A program made the translations under genes and the position numbers. A stretch of DNA of 64,000 bases. Origin: Enterococcus quebecensis (GTDB lineage: Bacteria; Bacillota; Bacilli; Lactobacillales; Enterococcaceae). Under the pieces are notes generated by a model. That model saw nothing but the letters and a program-made list of their open reading frames with translations. It searched no databases and had not been told where the DNA came from. This document shows, piece after piece, positions 58,093 through 64,000 of the stretch (its first letter is position 1; each line of letters opens with the position of its first letter). Location: the NCBI RefSeq assembly GCF_001730365.1, contig NZ_MIKB01000013.1:1-64000 (forward strand), in the 5' to 3' direction.

Positions 58093-58356
58093 CGTTCAAT
58101 TAATTACATTATACTAATAGAAAAGAACATCGATAGTCAAAAACAAAATGCTTCTTTACTGAAACAATTGCTAGCTACTCATTACAATTGTTAATTTTAC
58201 AAAAAGCCAAAAAATCCACACTACTCTATATTTTCGTCGATTGCTCCTACCGATATTCCGACTGTTCTCTTTCATACTATACAATTAATTTTAGATAACA
58301 TTTTTTAATTCCTATCTAAAAGCCCTTTGATCTAACACTACAATACTTAAAGGACA
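58093..58356. other. Long 3' region after the kinase gene, no gene recognised
   Basis: 264 bases between the kinase stop and its likely terminator. A 34-codon minus-strand frame (58171-58275) lacks a ribosome site and does not resemble an AgrD-type pheromone precursor. The stretch may be a long 3' untranslated region or contain an unrecognised RNA. Confidence 0.4.
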
Positions 58357-59676
58357 CTATTCTTTGCTCGGAGCTTTCATCCATTCATTATCTGACAATG
58401 AAATAACAACGATAAACATGTTCCCCTGAGTCTTATTTGTAATAATTCCTTCATATTTTTCCACAACAGTCACAACACTCTTCATTCCCCAACCATGATG
58501 CTTTGTTTTGATTTTTGAACTTTTCCAAATATGTCCTTGTATCTGATATTCTTCCAAAAATGTATTTTCTAACTTTATAAACATCATCTGTTTAATCTTT
58601 TTAATAGTAAGCTTAATCATCCGATCCCCTTCTTGGATTTTCTCACAAGCTTCAATTGCATTATCTAAAATATTAGCTAGAATAGTCACCATATCATTAT
58701 CTGCAATTTTCAATACAATAGGAACGTCGATTTCGATTTCATAAGAAATGTTTTCCTTTATCATTAGCTCTATTTTTCGATTGAGTAAAAGGTTGATTAC
58801 ACTATTTGAAGTAAATTCTTTCTGATAATAAGTTTCCAAAATAGGTTCAGAAATATTCGTGATATATTCCAGAGCTTTTTTAGTTTCCTCTTGCTCTATC
58901 ATATTATGTAAAACCAACAAATGATTATTCAAATCATGATAAACTTTAGCATTAGCCTCATAAATTTCTCTAACTCTGTTAAAATTTTCTTGAGACATCT
59001 CCCGCTTTAACTCAATTCTCTCTTTTTCTTCTTCTTTTTCATAATACGTCATGCAAAGTATTATCAAAAAGAGGGTCAAAACCCCCAAAACAAAGAATCC
59101 TAATTGATTTGGAAGGAGTTCCTCATTGATATATTCAAATGAATGTTTTGAATATAATAAAAGAATAGTCATAATTGCCACCGAAAACAAAAAAAGTGCC
59201 ATATAGTATTTAATGAAAAATTTTGTTCCTATTTTGGGAATAGCCAACCTATAGATCAGAGGTAAAAGTAAAAAAGAGATACCATGAAGCATATATACGA
59301 AAAAAACAGTTGTTTCGTAGTTATTTGATCTTATGGTTACCAACCACTTACTTAAAAATATTCCAAAACTATTATAAATAGTAACAATCAAAAAATGAAC
59401 TGATATGGCCCCAATAATATATCTCAACTTCGTATCAAATAAATTCATAGATGTAACTACAATATATAGTATAGAAAAAAGAAGCGTCAAAATATTTGGA
59501 AGAAGCAGTAAATTAAATATATGAATAATAACTACTAATAAAATAGAAAAACAAAATACATATTGGATCTTTTTAAATTTTCCAAGTACTCTAATCGGAA
59601 AAATGAACATAAGCATTCGATAACCCACAAGTAATGAAATAAAAACAGTTATAAAATTAATGTTAAAAAAAGTCAT
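58357..59676 (-). CDS. AgrC-like sensor histidine kinase (GHKL, peptide-pheromone type)
   Basis: 439 residues. Six or seven hydrophobic helices in the first 210 residues form a membrane sensor like that of AgrC/FsrC kinases. A linker follows, then the dimerisation segment VYHDLNNHLLVLHNM with the phospho-His near residue 247. The GHKL ATPase domain has NILDNAIEACEK and HGWGMKSV. Kinases of this class usually sense secreted peptides. The gene overlaps the response regulator gene by 4 bases (ATGA). No AgrB or AgrD homologue is present nearby, so the signal is unknown. Confidence 0.85.
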   Translation of the reverse strand: MTFFNINFITVFISLLVGYRMLMFIFPIRVLGKFKKIQYVFCFSILLVVIIHIFNLLLLPNILTLLFSILYIVVTSMNLFDTKLRYIIGAISVHFLIVTIYNSFGIFLSKWLVTIRSNNYETTVFFVYMLHGISFLLLPLIYRLAIPKIGTKFFIKYYMALFLFSVAIMTILLLYSKHSFEYINEELLPNQLGFFVLGVLTLFLIILCMTYYEKEEEKERIELKREMSQENFNRVREIYEANAKVYHDLNNHLLVLHNMIEQEETKKALEYITNISEPILETYYQKEFTSNSVINLLLNRKIELMIKENISYEIEIDVPIVLKIADNDMVTILANILDNAIEACEKIQEGDRMIKLTIKKIKQMMFIKLENTFLEEYQIQGHIWKSSKIKTKHHGWGMKSVVTVVEKYEGIITNKTQGNMFIVVISLSDNEWMKAPSKE

Positions 59677-60386
59677 AGTAAATGTCCTTCCCAGAACAAA
59701 TTAATTCTGTATTTCAATCCCTTTAAATGGTTTCTACTTACTAATATTATTTCTCCATTTACTAAAACAGCTGATCCATTTTCAATTTTTACAATATACA
59801 ATAAATTAACAATAATTCCTTTATCAATATAGATAAATTCTGAAGCGTTTAATTCAGAATAGACTGCTGCTAAGGCTTTTCTAACTTTTATAGAATCATT
59901 TTCAGTCATAAAAACTGTATTTTTTCCCTCTTTATAGATATACATAATATCATTCAAAGGAATTTTTTGAAATCTGTTTTTAGTTTGTACTAGATAATAT
60001 TCCTTAATTTCTAAATTGATTGTTTTGATCGCATCCTTCACAGCAATTGGTAACTTTTCAGCGATTTTATTTTTGGGTATATATCTAAAAATAGCCAACT
60101 CAAAAGAGTCAATAGCGTACTCCAAATGAGAAGTAATGAATATAATGAGTACATTGGGATTTTTTTTCCTTACAAATCTGGCAATTTCCAACCCATTTAT
60201 ATTAGGCATTTCAATATCTAATAAAATTAAATCATAAACTTTTTCTTCATGATTAAATAGAAATACCTCTCCTGAACCAAATACATCTATCTCTGATAAA
60301 ATTTTCTGTTCCTTTAAAATTGATTTCATCAGATTATACTCTTCCCTTAAGATTTTTTCATTATCATCTACAATACTTATTTTCAT
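59673..60386 (-). CDS. LytTR response regulator (AgrA-like)
   Basis: 237 residues. The receiver domain has the acidic pair VDDNE, Asp57 in LLDIEMPNINGLEI and a RYIPKNK segment. The C-terminal LytTR DNA-binding domain (about 130-232) has KIPLNDIMYIYKEGKNTVFMTE and FIYIDKGIIVNLLYIVKIEN, ending VSRNHLKGLKYRIN. AgrA-type regulators bind paired direct repeats. GGGGAAT precedes the ATG. It has its own promoter at 60435-60464, downstream of the NRPS terminator; control of the NRPS is inferred from proximity. Confidence 0.85.
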   Translation of the reverse strand: MKISIVDDNEKILREEYNLMKSILKEQKILSEIDVFGSGEVFLFNHEEKVYDLILLDIEMPNINGLEIARFVRKKNPNVLIIFITSHLEYAIDSFELAIFRYIPKNKIAEKLPIAVKDAIKTINLEIKEYYLVQTKNRFQKIPLNDIMYIYKEGKNTVFMTENDSIKVRKALAAVYSELNASEFIYIDKGIIVNLLYIVKIENGSAVLVNGEIILVSRNHLKGLKYRINLFWEGHLL

Positions 60387-60434
60387 TTACTATTCCCCAT
60401 AAAAACATTATAAAAAGCAACAAATACAGTATAC

Positions 60435-60464
60435 ATTATATCATATGTCACATAAAAAAAACAA
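60435..60464 (-). promoter_or_regulatory. Promoter of the LytTR two-component operon
   Basis: TTGTTT (60459-60464), an 18-base spacer and TATAAT (60435-60440) on the minus strand, about 45 bases before the regulator's start codon. Confidence 0.6.
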
Positions 60465-60636
60465 TTTCCTCTAAAATGAATATAAAATTGATGTTATTAT
60501 AAAATTAATATTATATATATATTATGCAATTCCCACTTAAGCCTACGAGAATATTTTAAGCTAATAGATGGAACAAATGTCTATGCATCCTTCTCACACT
60601 TGAATCGTCAATTCTGGTCTTACTCTTTTCTGATAA

Positions 60637-60715
60637 ATAAAAAAGAGTAAAACATTAGTTAGCTTCTGTACGAAGTTATACGCACAGAAAAACAGCTAAT
60701 GTTTCACTCCTAAAC
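60637..60715 (-). terminator. Terminator of the NRPS gene
   Basis: On the minus strand AAACATTAGCT pairs with AGCTAAC-TAATGTTT, with one small bulge, and TCTGT with ACAGA around the loop, followed by CTCTTTTTTATTT. Confidence 0.8.
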
Positions 60716-60755
60716 TTAAAAATATTTTAGTTTATAAAAATCTCGTAGCGTCTAA

Positions 60756-63700
60756 TTAATCAAGAAAATCAGATAATGAGACATAATAGTCTTCCTCATC
60801 CAGTTGACTGGAACGCCCCTTTGTCTTCTTTGCAATTTGCTCAACTGTTTCCAACATAAATAATTCCTCAAGACTTAACCTAATTTTCAAATTCATCTCA
60901 AGTAAATTAATTAATCTAATCGCCTTCAATGAGTTTCCACCAATATCAAAAAAGCTGTCTGTTACACAAAATCTCTCTGTTCCAAAAACCGTTGAAAAAT
61001 GATCATAAATCTGCTGTTCCCAACTATCTCTTGGCAAGATCAGCTCTTTTTCTCGAACATTAAATTCTACTTCTGGCAAAGCTTTCATATCTATTTTTCC
61101 ATTAATGGTTATTGGGAACTGTTCCATAAAGACAAAACTCTGAGGTATCATAAATTCTGGTAATTTTTCCATCAAATTTATTTTTATTCTATCAACATCA
61201 AGTTTGTCAGTTGTAATTAGATAGGCACTCAAATAATTGAACCCATTTTTTTGATTCAATCTTACCAATGCATTTTTTACTCCATCAATACATCTCAATA
61301 CATTTTCGATCTCATTAAGCTCTATCCGATAACCATTTAATTTCACTTGATTGTCCATTCTACCAAGATAAATTAAATCGCCTTCAGCAGTCCACTTGAC
61401 CAAATCTCCCGTCCGATAAATCTTTGCATTTTCTTCAGAAAATGCTAAACTGTCTTGAAATTTTTCTGACGTCAACTCTTTATTATTTAGATATCCTAGT
61501 GCTAAACCTGGTCCGGAGATGCATAGTTCTCCTGGCATACCTATTCCACAAACAGTGCCTTGTGAAAGAACTAATACACCTGTATTGGCGATTGGTTTTC
61601 CAATTGGAACAATCTCCCCAATGCTTTCTTTATTGGGGATTTCATAAAACAAAGTAAAGGTTGTCGCTTCAGTCGGTCCATAAACATTATATAGTCTCAA
61701 AGAATCTGCTTTATTTTCAAGAAATTGTCGAACGTGTCCAACTGATGTAGCCTCTCCCCCAAAATATAACTGTGTCAAATGGTTAAACAAATGCGGGTTA
61801 AGTTCTACATATTGATTAAACAACGCTGTTGTTATAAACATTGTATTGATTTTTTGTTTCTCCAAAACTTCTTCGAGACGCTCTACTGAAGACAATAGTT
61901 CTTTTTCTCCGATATATACTCTACCGCCGTTTACCAATGGTCCCCAAATTTCAAAATGTGCCGCATCAAATGATAACGAACCCATTTGAATAGTCACAAT
62001 ATCACTAAAATCAACATAGTTTGTATCTTTAACTAGTCTGACGATTCCTTGATGTGGTACAATTGTCCCCTTTGGATTCCCAGTAGTTCCAGATGTATAA
62101 ATAATACAAGCCATATCTTCAGCTGAACATTTTACTGATTGGGTGTTGGCTGCTTTTTCCCAAAGTGGTAATTTACTCAGCTCAATCACATTAACAACTG
62201 ATTCTAATGATATATGATCTTCCATACTCGGATAAAGAACACAAGACATCTTACTATCTGCTATTATATATTCTATCCTTTTTCTTGGATATTCAGGATC
62301 GATTGGGAGATACGCTGCTCCAGCTTTCAACACAGCAAGCATAGCAACGATAGAATCAGCTGTTCTCTCAGCCATAATTCCAACAATATTATTCTTTCCT
62401 ATTCCGTTTGACATCAACAAAGAAGCAACCTGATTTGCTTTCCTATTCAACTCTTTATACGTTAGTTTCTGCTTGTAATCACTGATCGCTATCTGATTGG
62501 GATGTCTTTGAACCTGAATTTCAAATAGTTCTGTAACAGAATTATTTATCTTCCAGTTTGGATCATAGCCACTGAATTGATTTACAATCAACCCTCTTTC
62601 TTTTTGAGTAATGACGTTTAATTGAGAAACTAATTGACTTGAATCATTCAAAATACTTCTAATAATCGCTATCACTTGAGAAAGAATACGTGTTGATTCC
62701 TCTTTAGTATAGGTATTTGCATTCACTAATAATTCAAGTATCAATTTTTCTTTTTTATATCCAACTAGCGTTAAATCATAACTAGTTTGCTCTCTTACTT
62801 CATTTGTTGTCAATTGCAGAACATAATTGTCTTTACTTTCCTGCTCAGCATAATTCTCAAATACGACAATTGAGTGAATAAGTTCTTTCCCCAAATCGGT
62901 ACATTCAGTTTGGATATCAGATAATGAAAAACTATCATATCTGCTACTTTCAATCGCTTGTTCTTGAACTTTGCTCAATAACCCTTTGATTGTTTGATCT
63001 GAATCAGCTACTATGCGAACTGGTATTGTATTTATAAATAACCCTACTGTTGTTTCAATATTTTTAGCAACTGCATCTCTACCAGAAACAATTTTTCCGA
63101 AAACAACATCTGTGGTTCCAGAATATTTTTGTAGCAAAATTCCCCATGCTGTTTCAAGCAAAGAATTGATTGTAGTGCTATTCTCTTTGCATAATCGTTC
63201 TAATGCTTTTGTTTCCTCTTTATTCAAAGCCTGTTGGGTCACTAAAACATCTGTTGTTTCCTCTTTATTGTTATTATTCTGTTGCTGGATCACCGCTGGT
63301 TGATCATACCCTTCCAACTTTCCCTTCCAATAGTCTCGCATTTGATTCTTAGAACAATCAGCTTCTTGACGGACAAAATTATCGTAATCATATCGAGTCG
63401 TCAATTCCCGTTTCAGCTGCTCTTTTGTTTTACCAGAAGCTAATTCAGAATAAAATTGGTTTAGGTCATTTATCAAAATCGAAGTACACCAGCCATCCAT
63501 AATAATATGATGGAAAGTTAGAACTAATTCTGTTTTTCCGTTTTCATGATGTAACACTATTACTCTAAATAAAGAATCTTTTGCTAGATTAAAACCGCGC
63601 TCTACATCTGCGTTTAAAATATCTTCACGTTCAGATTTAGCTTTCCTAGAAAGATGAATCTCAGTAAATTCAATTGGACGCCCTTTTAAAAGTACTATTC

Positions 63701-64000
63701 TTGGTTCACTGACACCATGATAAGCAATATTCGTTTCTAAAATCCCATGCTTTTGTTGAAGAAGTTCAAGACTTAATTGCAAATACTCTAAAGAGCCAAG
63801 TCCTTCAACAGTGTTTACATACTGAACAACATAAGCACTAGATTTATCGTCATAAAGCTTATGGAAAAGCATGCCTTCCTGGGTACTTGTTAGTGGTGAA
63901 ATCCTTTCTATCTCGCACCCTAATTCCTTATAAAATAAGGAAATTTTTTCAAACTCTTCTTGCTCCCAAACCAGCTCTCCAAAATCCGATGGTGTCTTCC
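60756..64000 (-). CDS. Non-ribosomal peptide synthetase, last module (C-A-PCP), partial
   Basis: The frame is open to the window edge, so about 1080 C-terminal residues are seen; the ATG at 63872 is internal. The edge reads KTPSDFGELV, typical of the join after an epimerisation domain, then a condensation domain with SPLTSTQEGMLFH and active-site HHIIMDGW. The adenylation domain has LTYKELNRKANQ, IIYTSGTTGNPKG, YGPTEATTF, YRTGDL and a NGKIDMKALP lysine. The carrier domain has FFDIGGNSLKAI, with the phosphopantetheine Ser near 60940. The protein ends about 60 residues after that Ser, with no thioesterase. Aligned to GrsA by eye, the pocket code is D-A-F-F-Y-G-V-T-F-K, closest to isoleucine codes. 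Confidence 0.93.
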   Translation of the reverse strand, partial: KTPSDFGELVWEQEEFEKISLFYKELGCEIERISPLTSTQEGMLFHKLYDDKSSAYVVQYVNTVEGLGSLEYLQLSLELLQQKHGILETNIAYHGVSEPRIVLLKGRPIEFTEIHLSRKAKSEREDILNADVERGFNLAKDSLFRVIVLHHENGKTELVLTFHHIIMDGWCTSILINDLNQFYSELASGKTKEQLKRELTTRYDYDNFVRQEADCSKNQMRDYWKGKLEGYDQPAVIQQQNNNNKEETTDVLVTQQALNKEETKALERLCKENSTTINSLLETAWGILLQKYSGTTDVVFGKIVSGRDAVAKNIETTVGLFINTIPVRIVADSDQTIKGLLSKVQEQAIESSRYDSFSLSDIQTECTDLGKELIHSIVVFENYAEQESKDNYVLQLTTNEVREQTSYDLTLVGYKKEKLILELLVNANTYTKEESTRILSQVIAIIRSILNDSSQLVSQLNVITQKERGLIVNQFSGYDPNWKINNSVTELFEIQVQRHPNQIAISDYKQKLTYKELNRKANQVASLLMSNGIGKNNIVGIMAERTADSIVAMLAVLKAGAAYLPIDPEYPRKRIEYIIADSKMSCVLYPSMEDHISLESVVNVIELSKLPLWEKAANTQSVKCSAEDMACIIYTSGTTGNPKGTIVPHQGIVRLVKDTNYVDFSDIVTIQMGSLSFDAAHFEIWGPLVNGGRVYIGEKELLSSVERLEEVLEKQKINTMFITTALFNQYVELNPHLFNHLTQLYFGGEATSVGHVRQFLENKADSLRLYNVYGPTEATTFTLFYEIPNKESIGEIVPIGKPIANTGVLVLSQGTVCGIGMPGELCISGPGLALGYLNNKELTSEKFQDSLAFSEENAKIYRTGDLVKWTAEGDLIYLGRMDNQVKLNGYRIELNEIENVLRCIDGVKNALVRLNQKNGFNYLSAYLITTDKLDVDRIKINLMEKLPEFMIPQSFVFMEQFPITINGKIDMKALPEVEFNVREKELILPRDSWEQQIYDHFSTVFGTERFCVTDSFFDIGGNSLKAIRLINLLEMNLKIRLSLEELFMLETVEQIAKKTKGRSSQLDEEDYYVSLSDFLD

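Noticed and set aside
58171-58275. A 34-codon minus-strand frame after the kinase, considered as an AgrD-like pheromone precursor
   Set aside because: No ribosome site, no amphipathic leader plus Cys-containing ring region plus acidic tail, and no AgrB nearby.
60665-60682. A loxP-like half site (TACGAAGTTAT) in the NRPS terminator loop
   Set aside because: Only one arm matches and there is no inverted partner; it is part of the terminator loop and most likely chance.
63872-63874. ATG at 63872 as the start of the NRPS
   Set aside because: The frame continues upstream through the C-domain motif to the window edge, so this Met lies inside the condensation domain.

Overview
The window is a low-GC Gram-positive chromosome segment, most likely from an Enterococcus. 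The basis is gene content and order: gnd-lisR-lisK, rpmF-yceD, hrcA-grpE-dnaK-dnaJ with CIRCE boxes, Tex/SprT, an ECF transporter, a tandem-lipoprotein family and a DUF2187 protein, together with strong AGGAGG ribosome sites and many hairpin-plus-T-run terminators. Species was not determined. Most genes lie on the minus strand.

Layout. 0.4-5.2 kb: cell-envelope two-component system (lisK/lisR), gnd, rpmF and yceD. 5.4-19.7 kb: ABC ATPase, recQ, typA, yktA-suhB, a CLC antiporter of probable fluoride type, a MATE pump, two HD proteins, two divergent aromatic-acid-exporter-like proteins, and a MerR regulator followed by a flavin amine oxidase whose promoter carries a typical MerR operator. 19.8-33.8 kb: flotillin and NfeD, a large FtsX-type ABC exporter, a membrane-anchored DNA/RNA nuclease with a SUKH-like neighbour, nagA, an RRNPP-type regulator, alaA, malL and DUF2871.

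34.0-37.4 kb is an accessory island: a four-gene cassette (tandem lipoprotein, lipase with a helical C-terminal half, two small helical proteins) that matches in content and order the staphylococcal type VII lipase toxin locus (tilA-tslA-tlaA1-tlaA2). It is flanked by a decayed IS3-family element and a tRNA-Leu(GAG) gene. No type VII machinery is visible in the window.

37.6-57.9 kb: ydcF-like gene, sprT and tex, a phosphatase, a compact transcription unit for a 17-residue hydrophobic peptide, a MacB-type efflux operon, EVE and PNPOx proteins, a complete ECF importer with a DUF4430 lipoprotein and a divergent WYL regulator, and the hrcA heat-shock operon followed by hemW.

58.3-64.0 kb: the last module of a non-ribosomal peptide synthetase (C-A-PCP, running off the right edge, no thioesterase) followed by an AgrA/AgrC-like LytTR two-component system. 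NRPS genes are uncommon in lactic acid bacteria. The adenylation pocket reads most like an isoleucine code. Together with the lipase cassette, this is the most interesting content of the window.
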